Source: a virus
Reading direction: 5' to 3' (one strand)
IMG/VR virus record: IMGVR_UViG_3300025162_000043
Span: 1 to 64,000 of that record
DNA length: 64,000 bases
Shown here: piece by piece, positions 44,181-51,179 of the stretch
Numbering within the stretch: the first letter of the stretch is position 1
Layout: each line of letters begins with the position of its first letter
Translations under genes and position numbers: made by a program
The notes under the pieces: model-generated
Told to the model about the DNA's origin: nothing
What the model saw: the letters and a program-made list of their open reading frames with translations, nothing else
Database searches by the model: none

Positions 44181-44444
44181 ATGAACGCTAAACAATTCCG
44201 AATCGTAAAACTTGCCGTAGTGGTAAGAGAAAAAGATGCTGAATCAATTGCCGACCAACTGTGCAATATTTCATGCGACTTTGGCATCTATACTATGAGT
44301 GCCACGGAGAGCATTCCTACTCATGCAGAATGGAAAGAGATATTAGAGAACGTGCCTGAAGAAATACTCGGTGAAACAGATGAACAACAACGGCGGGATG
44401 AAAAGCATGGGCTTTATGGTGATAAACAAGATATTAGTAATTAA
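44181..44444 (+). CDS. Hypothetical 87-residue protein
   Basis: Not recognised. KLAVVVREKDAESIADQLCN suggests an alpha/beta sandwich start; acidic C-terminus. The promoter TTGACA includes the motif ATTCGGTGAA in its spacer, so a motif-binding protein would compete with polymerase. Confidence 0.65.
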   Translation: MNAKQFRIVKLAVVVREKDAESIADQLCNISCDFGIYTMSATESIPTHAEWKEILENVPEEILGETDEQQRRDEKHGLYGDKQDISN

Positions 44445-44466
44445 CAATTAAACAAAACAAAATAAA

Positions 44467-44859
44467 ATGAACGCAAAAACAGCAACGAAACTAAATGAAT
44501 TGCAAAATGCAGCAATTCCATTGGCCCTGGTAATCAATAGCCGGACACTTTGCATCCTCACTGGCAAAGTACATAAGTCAACAGCCAAGGCAATAACTGC
44601 CGCATTGACTAGAGTGCTTCCCGCAACAATTGCCAATCGGATTATCTATGGCGCAAAGCATCGGGAATTTGTAGCGTTGCCCGAAGTCGTTGAAATGTCG
44701 TGCCCTATGTTTTACTGGCTAACTTCTGAAGATACATACAAATTGGCACTGCCAGAGATTACTGCCATAATCAATCAACAGAATACGGAAACCCTCAATG
44801 CCTATGAAACATACAGACTGGCGTGTGAACAGGGAGTAGCCGTACCCCCTGAGAAATAA
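44467..44859 (+). CDS. Hypothetical 130-residue protein
   Basis: Not recognised. Ala/Thr-rich and helical (STAKAITAALTRVLPATIAN). Follows the previous gene by 22 bp and ends at an IS605-like hairpin. Confidence 0.65.
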   Translation: MNAKTATKLNELQNAAIPLALVINSRTLCILTGKVHKSTAKAITAALTRVLPATIANRIIYGAKHREFVALPEVVEMSCPMFYWLTSEDTYKLALPEITAIINQQNTETLNAYETYRLACEQGVAVPPEK

Positions 44860-44861
44860 CT

Positions 44862-44912
44862 ATCAACTACAACCCCAGGGCTAAAACCCTTGGGGTTTCC
44901 CTCCTTCAAAAT
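44862..44912 (-). repeat. IS605-like hairpin in a 5' leader
   Basis: CAACTACAACCCCAGGG, CTAAAA, CCCTTGGGGTTTCC, then 11 bp to the ATG at 44913. Same orientation relative to the downstream gene as the copies at 33.9 and 8.4 kb. Confidence 0.5.
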
Positions 44913-45119
44913 ATGAAACAAGTAACTTGTAAATCTGGATTAAAAGGATGGCAGGGCCATTTGCGAGAGAATTATGCATCCTTCAATGAGTTTGAATATT
45001 TCTCGGAGCAAAATGGACTTCATGCCAGGCTTGGGTATAAAACCGCTTTAGCGGCTTGGCACAATAATCCAAAAATTCAAGGCTCGGTGAATCCCAGTGA
45101 TTATCGGAGGGTTCGGTGA
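44913..45119 (+). CDS. Hypothetical 68-residue protein
   Basis: Not recognised. Basic, aromatic-rich (NEFEYFSEQNGLHARLGYK). Its TGA overlaps the GTG start of the next gene, and the overlap is the motif TTCGGTGAA. SD GGAGG lies just upstream of that junction. Confidence 0.65.
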   Translation: MKQVTCKSGLKGWQGHLRENYASFNEFEYFSEQNGLHARLGYKTALAAWHNNPKIQGSVNPSDYRRVR

Positions 45120-45301
45120 AAACAATATACTTTCAATTAACTCTCAATGTTGCATTTGACCCGAATGGAACTACTCCTGCTGAATTGAAAGCAAATCTAT
45201 TACAAGTTATTAAGGATGCCACAAGTAACGGCACACTGACAGGAGAGACCCCCGCAACCGTGAAGCAGTATGCTGTTTCGGTGAATCAACTTAAAAAATG
45301 A
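45116..45301 (+). CDS. Hypothetical 61-residue protein
   Basis: Not recognised. Starts with GTG inside TTCGGTGAA, preceded by GGAGG. Reads MKTIYFQLTLNVAFDP, a beta-rich start. Contains another TTTCGGTGAA near its end. Confidence 0.6.
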   Translation: MKTIYFQLTLNVAFDPNGTTPAELKANLLQVIKDATSNGTLTGETPATVKQYAVSVNQLKK

Positions 45302-45305
45302 TGTT

Positions 45306-45452
45306 ATGTCATATTTTGCCCATCTTAAAGCGAACTGGAAAGTTGCCGTGAAATGTTTGGCTTTATCCACCTTTCATTTTATTCATGGTATTGTTCCTTG
45401 CAAATATACCGAGCATGAATATTATGGGTTTAATTTCAAAAAAGATAGTTGA
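45306..45452 (+). CDS. Hypothetical 48-residue protein
   Basis: A short gene reading MSYFAHLKANWKVAVKCLAL and ending YGFNFKKDS. Not recognised. Four bp after the upstream stop; its TGA lies inside the TTGACA box of the next promoter. Confidence 0.5.
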   Translation: MSYFAHLKANWKVAVKCLALSTFHFIHGIVPCKYTEHEYYGFNFKKDS

Positions 45453-45484
45453 CATTCTTCCCCCGAACTGTTATTCTTAGTGGC

Positions 45485-45760
45485 ATGAAAAACAAATGGA
45501 TATTAAGAAATAGAATGTCAACACAGGAATTTGATAGTTTCCCCTATGCTTTCCGTAATATGTTCGCTATTGTGAAAAAGAGTGCAGAGACAGGAAAGCT
45601 AGAGGAAACAATTAAAAGCATAAGAATCATTAGTCCTCAAAAAGATAGTTATGGAGACCCACGAAAATATAACTATACTGCCGCGTGTGAAATGGCTAAA
45701 GCAAGCGGACTTCTGAGTTCTGATGATCAAATCAATTCAAAGGAATTCAAACGAAAATGA
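45485..45760 (+). CDS. Hypothetical 91-residue protein
   Basis: Not recognised. Basic and helical, ending ACEMAKASGLLSSDDQINS. Promoter TTGACA, 17 bp, TATTCT. Followed by a CCCCGC-rich terminator at about 45797-45822. Confidence 0.65.
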   Translation: MKNKWILRNRMSTQEFDSFPYAFRNMFAIVKKSAETGKLEETIKSIRIISPQKDSYGDPRKYNYTAACEMAKASGLLSSDDQINSKEFKRK

Positions 45761-45796
45761 AACAAATCACTTAACGTGAACTAAAATTTTATCCAT

Positions 45797-45822
45797 TGCC
45801 CCGCTTATGCGGGGTTTTTTAT
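45797..45822 (+). terminator. Rho-independent terminator
   Basis: CCCCGCTTATGCGGGG followed by six T. Ends the 43.9-45.8 kb plus-strand operon series. Confidence 0.85.
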
Positions 45823-45842
45823 TGCCCACCGAATATAAGAAA

Positions 45843-45905
45843 TACTGGCCAGTAAATTTTATTTCAAACGCACTTGACATTTTCCGAAAATGTGGTTTAT
45901 TCGTG
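45843..45905 (+). promoter_or_regulatory. Operator and promoter
   Basis: TACTGGCCAGTA at 45843-45854 and, about 20 bp later, TTGACA with TTTATT as -10, leading to the ATG at 45908. Here the palindrome lies upstream of a plus-strand promoter. Confidence 0.7.
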
Positions 45906-45907
45906 CT

Positions 45908-46078
45908 ATGACAAAAATTGAAGCCATAGCATATCTTCGCAAGAAAGTACTTTTGGAAAAGAAAGCTGCACTCAAAGAACAATTCAATGTTGCTCGGCGG
46001 GAAACCGAAGAAACAATGAGAGAACTTGAAGAAATAGAGAAAAAGAATTTGACAAATCAAGAAGATGATATAAAATAA
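45908..46078 (+). CDS. Coiled-coil protein, 56 residues
   Basis: Highly charged continuous helix (EAIAYLRKKVLLEKKAALKE then ETEETMRELEEIEKKN). Not recognised. The first five codons were excluded because they overlap the promoter. Confidence 0.6.
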   Translation: MTKIEAIAYLRKKVLLEKKAALKEQFNVARRETEETMRELEEIEKKNLTNQEDDIK

Positions 46079-46082
46079 TAAT

Positions 46083-46277
46083 ATGACTAACAAAAAAAGA
46101 AATTCATTGCCGACGGTGAAACAATCCATTGCTCACATTGAAGCTACAGACTATAAGTTAATGCACCGCAAACGAGGATTGTATATCTTTCGCAGTGAGA
46201 CCCGTCCATTACATGCCAGAGAATTAGCATTCACCATGCGAGAATTGCGGGATGCTCACCGAGGAATTGGATTTTAA
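46083..46277 (+). CDS. Hypothetical 64-residue basic protein
   Basis: Not recognised. Arg/His-rich (MHRKRGLYIFRSETRPLHAR). It overlaps the end of the convergent gene by 4 bp. Confidence 0.6.
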   Translation: MTNKKRNSLPTVKQSIAHIEATDYKLMHRKRGLYIFRSETRPLHARELAFTMRELRDAHRGIGF

Positions 46278-46465
46278 GACACAATTTCGTAAGCATCTTT
46301 CGGCAATCCATAATAAGTATCCCCGTCATAGGTTTCAAAGAAAACAGGATTCAACGTCTCTACGTTGAGTTCCTGCCATTTTCGTAAGGTAATATCCCAT
46401 GTCTCATCCAATTTCGGTTTGTACACCTCAACCAATATATCTCTGAGAATTCTTATTTTAGTCAT
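46274..46465 (-). CDS. Hypothetical 63-residue protein
   Basis: Not recognised. MTKIRILRDILVEVYKPKLD start. The palindrome TACTGGCCAGTA (46475-46486) lies only 9 bp upstream of the ATG, overlapping any promoter, so binding there should repress. Confidence 0.6.
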   Translation of the reverse strand: MTKIRILRDILVEVYKPKLDETWDITLRKWQELNVETLNPVFFETYDGDTYYGLPKDAYEIVS

Positions 46466-46565
46466 ATTGATATATACTGGCCAGTAAATGTTTACGTATC
46501 CATTTTCGGTGAGTAAACAAAAAAAGACCCCATCACTTGATGGAGTCTTCGGCAATAAAAAGAAA
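46466..46565 (-). promoter_or_regulatory. Operator at a start codon, and terminator
   Basis: TACTGGCCAGTA at 46475-46486 and TTTCGGTGAG near 46505. GACTCCATC/GATGGGGTC with a T-run (about 46523-46551) terminates the 46566 gene. Confidence 0.7.
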
Positions 46566-46751
46566 CTATTTAGAAATTGGACGAGTAAGTATGATTATAC
46601 GAAAGACTGTTTCGCCCTCAAGGAGTAATTCCTGATTATCATTGATAAGTTGTACAATCTTTTTACCTTCAATCAAATCACCCTTTTTAATCATCTTGTT
46701 CTCATCGTATGTCATTTCTACACTGGGCACCCAAATTTGAGTTAGTTTCAT
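46566..46751 (-). CDS. Hypothetical 61-residue protein
   Basis: Not recognised. Beta-rich (GDLIEGKKIVQLINDNQELL). Its start codon and leader come from copy B of the 402-bp element, exactly as for the 8395 gene. Confidence 0.6.
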   Translation of the reverse strand: MKLTQIWVPSVEMTYDENKMIKKGDLIEGKKIVQLINDNQELLLEGETVFRIIILTRPISK

Positions 46752-47148
46752 ATTTTTCCTTTCGTTGCGGAAACCCCGATGGCTTTAGCCTCGGGGAGGA
46801 GCAACGAAATATAATTAATAATTTCTGTTGACATTCTTCTTAATTCCTGTTATACATATCACAGTTCTTTGATACATGGTTTGGATAGTAGAAAATAATT
46901 GCTTCTATCCAGTAAAATCAATCAAGCATCGTTTTGTGAATAGACCAGAAGGCACTCCGCTTGCGGAGGAACCGTTATGTAGGGTCTTTGACTCACAATC
47001 AACATCCTCCTCATTATCCGTTAAGGATAAACTGGAAGGCAGGCCACGGTCAATTGGCCAACCGTCTGTAAATCTTTCTTGAATTATGTTAAGCATAAGC
47101 ATTAGAGTCTGGCAAGCCCCGACCCTTCAGGGTCGCGGGTAGTTGACA
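46747..47148 (+). mobile_element. Non-autonomous IS605-type element, copy B
   Basis: Near-identical to 8391-8792, including the left hairpin, the internal promoter (TTGACA 46828-46833, TATACA 46851-46856), the tnpB-like remnant and the right hairpin ending GTTGACA. Differences include paired single-base indels in a CCGC/GCGG hairpin region (near 46958-46983) that keep the overall length, arguing for RNA structure being kept rather than a protein. Its right end lies inside the 3' end of the 47102 gene. Confidence 0.75.
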
Positions 47149-47356
47149 TTTTTACACCCTTACCCACCAATTGTAATGCATCATCGCTTTCAATGGCGAT
47201 CAATGTCCAATCGCATATATCCCCGCCAGTATCACTAAGACCATCAAGATCCCGCAATCGGAAATACTCCATGTCAAAACAAGGATGCTCCATTGCAATT
47301 CTACGAATGGATTTTAATGCTTTTATCATCTCAGCTTCGGCAGATAGATTTGTCAT
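47102..47356 (-). CDS. Hypothetical protein with element-derived tail
   Basis: 84 residues. MTNLSAEAEMIKALKSIRR start; not recognised. The last 14 residues (STTRDPEGSGLARL) and the stop are supplied by the element, as in the 8746 gene, so the native end is lost. Confidence 0.6.
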   Translation of the reverse strand: MTNLSAEAEMIKALKSIRRIAMEHPCFDMEYFRLRDLDGLSDTGGDICDWTLIAIESDDALQLVGKGVKMSTTRDPEGSGLARL

Positions 47357-47508
47357 AATTCAGTATATTCCACCGAGACAGAGGAAGGAGTAGCTAAATA
47401 TGGAGAAGCACAATATTTCTTCTTAGCTTTCTTCTCAGCCGCATTGTGAGAGCCAGCTTTGATATATCCCCTCTCAAGCCCATTTACATAAACAATAAAG
47501 GTTTTCAT
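47353..47508 (-). CDS. Hypothetical 51-residue protein
   Basis: MKTFIVYVNGLERGYIKAGS start with AAEKKAKKKYCA. Resembles small phage proteins that begin with one strand and one helix; function unknown. ATGA overlap with the next gene. Confidence 0.6.
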   Translation of the reverse strand: MKTFIVYVNGLERGYIKAGSHNAAEKKAKKKYCASPYLATPSSVSVEYTEL

Positions 47509-47515
47509 ATTATTT

Positions 47516-47803
47516 TTAATCGCCGCTGTCAATTTTGATATATGCCTCTGCAAGATAGATATAACGACATCCTTCTACCTTAGTGAATGCCCCAAGACTA
47601 CAGCCAGCATTCCCCTTTGGTAACATTTTGGCAATCTCACTTCTCCATTGCAAGGAAGTACGAGACGAAACATTGTCATAAGTGGTATCATCTGGATTGC
47701 CTTTAACATATACCAAGTAATTGAAATGGTCATAAGACCGACCAAGCGGTTTACTTCCATTCTCAACGATTGCTATGTGAATAGACTCAAGGTTAATTGT
47801 CAT
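47516..47803 (-). CDS. Hypothetical 95-residue protein
   Basis: Not recognised. A mixed protein with FNYLVYVKGNPDDTTYDNVS and a C-terminal strand. Seven bp from the next gene. Confidence 0.6.
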   Translation of the reverse strand: MTINLESIHIAIVENGSKPLGRSYDHFNYLVYVKGNPDDTTYDNVSSRTSLQWRSEIAKMLPKGNAGCSLGAFTKVEGCRYIYLAEAYIKIDSGD

Positions 47804-47811
47804 ATTGTTAT

Positions 47812-48018
47812 TTAATCTACAAATTCATGATCGGCAAATACTTTTTCAATAGGTTTCAGCTCTGCCTTTGCTTTTGGTTCTGGACTTTTTGTGGCGAACA
47901 ATCCTACTCTCCATCCTAATTTTAACAATGCCTTATCAAGTGCATCGTCATAATCATATGCTTCCACTTCAAAAGAATTGTTATTGTCTTTATAGTTATA
48001 TACAGTAAATGTTCTCAT
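47812..48018 (-). CDS. Hypothetical 68-residue protein
   Basis: MRTFTVYNYKDNNNSFEVEA then YDYDDALDKALLKLGWRVGL: a short alpha/beta unit. Not recognised. The TTGACA of its promoter overlaps the stop of the small gene upstream. Confidence 0.6.
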   Translation of the reverse strand: MRTFTVYNYKDNNNSFEVEAYDYDDALDKALLKLGWRVGLFATKSPEPKAKAELKPIEKVFADHEFVD

Positions 48019-48048
48019 ATCTATACAATACACCGCTTGCCTAAATTG

Positions 48049-48168
48049 TCAAATTCTTTTTCTGATTATTTTTATCGTTCGGGCCAACCATTGAGGATGA
48101 CAGCCACAATCATAATAAGGATAGCCACAACGAGGACAACATTCCCCACAAATTCTTATGTGAGTCAT
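48049..48168 (-). CDS. Zinc-knuckle microprotein, 39 residues
   Basis: Reads MTHIRICGECCPRCGYPYY, then DCGCHPQWLAR and a basic tail IRKRI. Five to seven cysteines arranged CxxCCxxC plus CxCH suit one or two zinc ions. Its TGA lies in the next promoter's TTTGACA. Confidence 0.6.
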   Translation of the reverse strand: MTHIRICGECCPRCGYPYYDCGCHPQWLARTIKIIRKRI

Positions 48169-48179
48169 AAATGAGTCAG

Positions 48180-48386
48180 TTACTTTATCTCCTTCGGGAA
48201 ACATAGATATACGTCTCCATCGGTATTTCTAACAATAAAAGAATTGTCATTGGGAAGATATACAATTTCAGAAATAGTAATAACATCACCCGTACTAATT
48301 GTAATTTCATCTCCTGGCTTCAGATTCTTTCTCCAATCTTTACAATTGTCTGAAACCGTTGAATTCTTAGCTGTCTTTATTTTCAT
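48180..48386 (-). CDS. Hypothetical 68-residue beta-rich protein
   Basis: NLKPGDEITISTGDVITISE and a C-terminal strand pair suggest a small barrel. Not recognised. It overlaps the upstream gene by 20 bp. Confidence 0.6.
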   Translation of the reverse strand: MKIKTAKNSTVSDNCKDWRKNLKPGDEITISTGDVITISEIVYLPNDNSFIVRNTDGDVYLCFPKEIK

Positions 48387-48576
48387 ATTGTTGACTCAAC
48401 GCCTGATATATTTTTCGGGTATATTCCGCTAAATTCATAAATTGTTCTTCCGTATAAGCCATAGACTTCTCTTCTATTTCTCTTTGTTTATTCTCCGCAA
48501 TCATAGCCTGCATCTGACATTCAGAATAAAATAAAAGTTCTGCTATGGCCATCTCGGTTGTATTGTCTATAATCAT
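48367..48576 (-). CDS. Hypothetical 69-residue helical protein
   Basis: Helical and acidic (LLFYSECQMQAMIAENKQRE). Not recognised. The start MIIDNTTEM fits a TTGACA promoter shared in sequence with the 48018 gene. Confidence 0.6.
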   Translation of the reverse strand: MIIDNTTEMAIAELLFYSECQMQAMIAENKQREIEEKSMAYTEEQFMNLAEYTRKIYQALSQQYENKDS

Positions 48577-48670
48577 ATCTATACAATACACCGCTTGCCT
48601 AAATTGTCAAATTCTTTCTCCGATTATTTTCTATTTGACATTCTCAATAGGTGTGCTATATTTATCGTAT

Positions 48671-49069
48671 ATGGCAAAAATAGATTCAAATAATACGTTC
48701 GGTGATTTTTCAAAACGAATTAACCTGTCTTCAGATAGACATAACCTTAAACCTATAGCACCATCACTAACCTTTGAAAAATACCTTATACAATCTATTA
48801 AAGAAGGTAACGCTATACTTGAAGCCGAAAAGAATTCGGTGAATACACCGCCTAAACCTGACTCGGTGAAGTTACCTACCAACCCCTGCACTGAAGTAAG
48901 TAAAAATGCCTACACAAGAGCAAGAATTGAAATCCTGGCAAAGTTAACCCCAATAGCCCGAGGTGTTATTGAAAAAATGGAACGAAATGAATTGGAAAAA
49001 GATAATCGTTACGATAGATTCTGCCAAGCTATCGCCATACTCGGAGATAAATTAAGTGAACAAAAATAG
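48671..49069 (+). CDS. Hypothetical 132-residue protein
   Basis: Not recognised. A polar N-terminal half and a helical C-terminal half (ARIEILAKLTPIARGVIEKM). Promoter TTGACA, TATATT, eight bases, ATG. The coding sequence carries TTCGGTGAA and CTCGGTGAA near 48836 and 48863, in the low-complexity part. Confidence 0.65.
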   Translation: MAKIDSNNTFGDFSKRINLSSDRHNLKPIAPSLTFEKYLIQSIKEGNAILEAEKNSVNTPPKPDSVKLPTNPCTEVSKNAYTRARIEILAKLTPIARGVIEKMERNELEKDNRYDRFCQAIAILGDKLSEQK

Positions 49070-49071
49070 TT

Positions 49072-49407
49072 ATGTTATACATTGACCCATCAAAATTACT
49101 CAGTCGTAAATTCTACGTCCATGACTCAAAAATCATTTATACTGCAATCGGATATGGCCAAAATGAAACCGCATTCATTGTAGGAGAATACCCAGACCCA
49201 GGCTATTTAGCCAAATATAACCGTCTCGTAACCCATAAACTAACCGATTGCAAATTCACTGACTTTGTGCCATCAGCAGTATCTTCACCTTCACCACCAC
49301 CGCCAATTCCACCTTCATGGGATACAGATTCAATTGCACCACCACCGTATCCACCACCACCAATTCCACCTTCATGGGATACAGATTCAATTGCAACTGT
49401 TCCATAG
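49072..49407 (+). CDS. Protein with duplicated proline-rich tail, 111 residues
   Basis: The N-terminal 65 residues look globular (RKFYVHDSKIIYTAIGYG). The C-terminus has two copies of PPPPIPPSWDTDSIA separated by a short PY-rich linker, a tandem duplication of about 55 bp. Poly-Pro tails often bind other proteins. It follows the previous gene by 2 bp and is ended by a terminator. Confidence 0.65.
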   Translation: MLYIDPSKLLSRKFYVHDSKIIYTAIGYGQNETAFIVGEYPDPGYLAKYNRLVTHKLTDCKFTDFVPSAVSSPSPPPPIPPSWDTDSIAPPPYPPPPIPPSWDTDSIATVP

Positions 49408-49431
49408 CTTTCATTGCAATTGCAACAAACC

Positions 49432-49460
49432 TAACCCCTTGACCGTTCAAGGGGTTTTTT
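49432..49460 (+). terminator. Rho-independent terminator
   Basis: CCCCTTGACCGTTCAAGGGG followed by six T. An operator palindrome lies just after it at 49482-49493. Confidence 0.85.
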
Positions 49461-49529
49461 AATGCCATTGGCTATAAGAAATACTGGCCAGTAAATCTAT
49501 TCTAACTATATGATTCATATCAAGACAGG

Positions 49530-49552
49530 AAAAAACGGCAGGAACCCCCTGC
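49530..49552 (-). terminator. Terminator of the 49636 gene
   Basis: On the minus strand GGCAGGGGG/TTCCTGCC hairpin followed by T-run. It lies beyond the CRISPR-repeat-like insertion. Confidence 0.7.
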
Positions 49553-49575
49553 CGCCAATATGACTAACACCACAC

Positions 49576-49656
49576 CTTAAGGCTTCCAAAATTTATGTTT
49601 CAATCCGCATCCCTTGCGGGATGATATACCGCATCTTAAGGCTTCCAAAATTTATG
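49576..49656 (-). CRISPR. Solitary CRISPR-repeat-like unit between direct repeats
   Basis: A 22-bp direct repeat (CTTAAGGCTTCC plus AAAATTTATG) at 49576-49597 and 49635-49656 flanks 37 bp with GTTTCAATCCGCATCCC, TTGC, GGGATG. GTTTCAATCC at one end (ATTGAAAC on the other strand) plus an internal hairpin is the classical layout of many type I/III CRISPR repeats. There is one unit only and no cas genes, so it is a solitary repeat at most. Confidence 0.4.
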
Positions 49657-50139
49657 ACGGGCTACATCGTATGCTTCTTTAACATTTGACCCGTGTCCAT
49701 ATACGTTCTCGTGACATAATGGATCACAGGGTATGTTATTGCACCAAACCTGTATTCCCGCATCATCTGCAATTACAGTCATTGGCCCATCACAAAGAGG
49801 ACATTTATATATCAGGTTTCCTGTAGTTACCACACGATGATTCAATTTAGCCACTGGAGGCGTCGAAACCACTGGAGGCGGGTTAGACATGGTTTGACGC
49901 ATTACAGTGGCTAGAATAGGCCCTGGCGAATTAGTACAGGCATTACCAGTTACAAGTCTGTAGAGATTTGATGCCTTTCCTCTGCCAGAAGGTTGTGGAC
50001 GAGTACCTGTTTTTACAATAATACCACTCTTAAGGTCATCTTGAAGCAAAAAATAAATTGAAAGCTTCTCTCTGCCATTAGAATCTGCCAATTCAGCTTG
50101 AGTAAATTCACCGTCGGGATATTGTAATGTATTAACCAT
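49636..50139 (-). CDS. Possible winged-helix protein with zinc ribbon
   Basis: A 167-residue protein. The N-terminal 65 residues (FTQAELADSNGREKLSIYFL then SGRGKASNLYRLV) look like a winged helix; a Pro-rich linker follows; the C-terminal part has YKCPLCDGPM and WCNNIPCDPLCHENVYG, a zinc ribbon. Could be a DNA-binding regulator. Its last codons are one copy of the 22-bp direct repeat. Confidence 0.55.
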   Translation of the reverse strand: MVNTLQYPDGEFTQAELADSNGREKLSIYFLLQDDLKSGIIVKTGTRPQPSGRGKASNLYRLVTGNACTNSPGPILATVMRQTMSNPPPVVSTPPVAKLNHRVVTTGNLIYKCPLCDGPMTVIADDAGIQVWCNNIPCDPLCHENVYGHGSNVKEAYDVARHKFWKP

Positions 50140-50143
50140 AAAA

Positions 50144-50287
50144 TTAACCTTCTTCTAAATTTGTAATCTGTTCCACCAGGTCTTTTATAGTTTTCTCCAA
50201 TTCAACCGCCTCATCTATTTTCTCACAGACAGGACAGTTTTTGCATTCGTAGCAAACTTCTTCGTGATTATGGCAACATAGAGTCAT
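50144..50287 (-). CDS. Small zinc-binding coiled-coil protein, 47 residues
   Basis: MTLCCHNHEEVCYECKNCPV then a helix (KIDEAVELEKTIKDLVEQIT). Six Cys/His residues suit zinc. Not recognised. Four bp upstream of the 50139 start, so likely in one operon with it. Confidence 0.6.
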   Translation of the reverse strand: MTLCCHNHEEVCYECKNCPVCEKIDEAVELEKTIKDLVEQITNLEEG

Positions 50288-50291
50288 AGTT

Positions 50292-50588
50292 TTAATCAAC
50301 CAGATTAGGGTTATCTTCGCACTCATGAAGCACAGAATCTTTAAGGCTAAAATAAGCAGTCTTTGCTGCATCATCCAGTGTTTCCCGCTGTTTATCATCC
50401 GAAGCATCGTCGGGAACTTGAACTGTCACAATTGCCGACCAAACATAAGTTGCGGTCAAACTTTTCATGCTCTTATTCATTCGTGCATCCTTTTGAATTG
50501 CTTTAACAAAATTATGTAACTTAGCATAATTACTAGTATTAAAGTCGCCATCACAAAACTTATCTGCCCATTCTTTTGGTGTTTTCAT
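50292..50588 (-). CDS. Hypothetical 98-residue protein
   Basis: Not recognised. MKTPKEWADKFCDGDF start and a central beta strand (ATYVWSAIVTVQVPDD). Promoter TTGACA upstream near 50618. Confidence 0.6.
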   Translation of the reverse strand: MKTPKEWADKFCDGDFNTSNYAKLHNFVKAIQKDARMNKSMKSLTATYVWSAIVTVQVPDDASDDKQRETLDDAAKTAYFSLKDSVLHECEDNPNLVD

Positions 50589-50632
50589 ATTTATCACTCT
50601 AACACAACATTGAAATTTGTCAAATGGAATTA

Positions 50633-50839
50633 TCAATCTTTAACGATTTGCTCATCATAAATCCATTGACCGAGTTTGCCGCTCAAGGTTTCCCCAATAT
50701 AACCCTCTTTGGGATTTTCGGGGGTACCCATCATTCGTACTTCCACTATTTTCATTTTTCTGATTACATATTTGCTATCATCAATCCCATGTATGGGATA
50801 TACTTTATACCGAACTACATCATTGAGTTTTAGTTTCAT
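50633..50839 (-). CDS. Hypothetical 68-residue protein
   Basis: MKLKLNDVVRYKVYPIHGID and GTPENPKEGYIGETLSGKLG suggest a small SH3-like beta barrel. Not recognised. Its ATG lies 5 bp after the previous stop. Confidence 0.6.
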   Translation of the reverse strand: MKLKLNDVVRYKVYPIHGIDDSKYVIRKMKIVEVRMMGTPENPKEGYIGETLSGKLGQWIYDEQIVKD

Positions 50840-50844
50840 AATTT

Positions 50845-51063
50845 TCATGACATTGCAGCAGGATTAAACGATACAACTTTGAATTGCCGTATTCTTGACT
50901 GGCAGAACTTCTTGAATTGATAGCGGGGATGTTCATTCTTTACGGTTCTCTCCAATCCTGTAATATAACTCCCCGTTGCTGAAATAAGACGTACAACACG
51001 AAATACAAGTTCCCCCTGTAATTGACGAAGGATAATCAAAAGTGACAAGAGGACTCTTTTCAA
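50845..51063 (-). CDS. Possible conserved small protein in overlapping frame
   Basis: SATGSYITGLERTVKNEHPR, then YQFKKFCQSRIRQFKVVSF looks like a real folded domain, but the frame's own start is internal to the 50933-51127 frame. A frameshift joining MNVFVFSGYVRAKASR to this end would make one gene. Not recognised. Confidence 0.45.
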   Translation of the reverse strand: MKRVLLSLLIILRQLQGELVFRVVRLISATGSYITGLERTVKNEHPRYQFKKFCQSRIRQFKVVSFNPAAMS

Positions 51064-51127
51064 TTATCCGTGAATTCCTTGAGGCTTTAGCTCTCACATA
51101 ACCAGAAAATACAAACACATTCATCAT
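50933..51127 (-). CDS. Hypothetical protein, possible 5' part of a frameshifted gene
   Basis: MMNVFVFSGYVRAKASRNSR start after a promoter-like TTTGACA. The later part (GGTCISCCTSYFSNG) overlaps the other frame. Either two overlapping genes or one gene with a shift near 50990-51050. Confidence 0.45.
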   Translation of the reverse strand: MMNVFVFSGYVRAKASRNSRIIEKSPLVTFDYPSSITGGTCISCCTSYFSNGELYYRIGENRKE

Positions 51128-51179
51128 GCCTATATAATAACACAACATTGAAATTTGTCAAATGAAAATAAAAAATATA

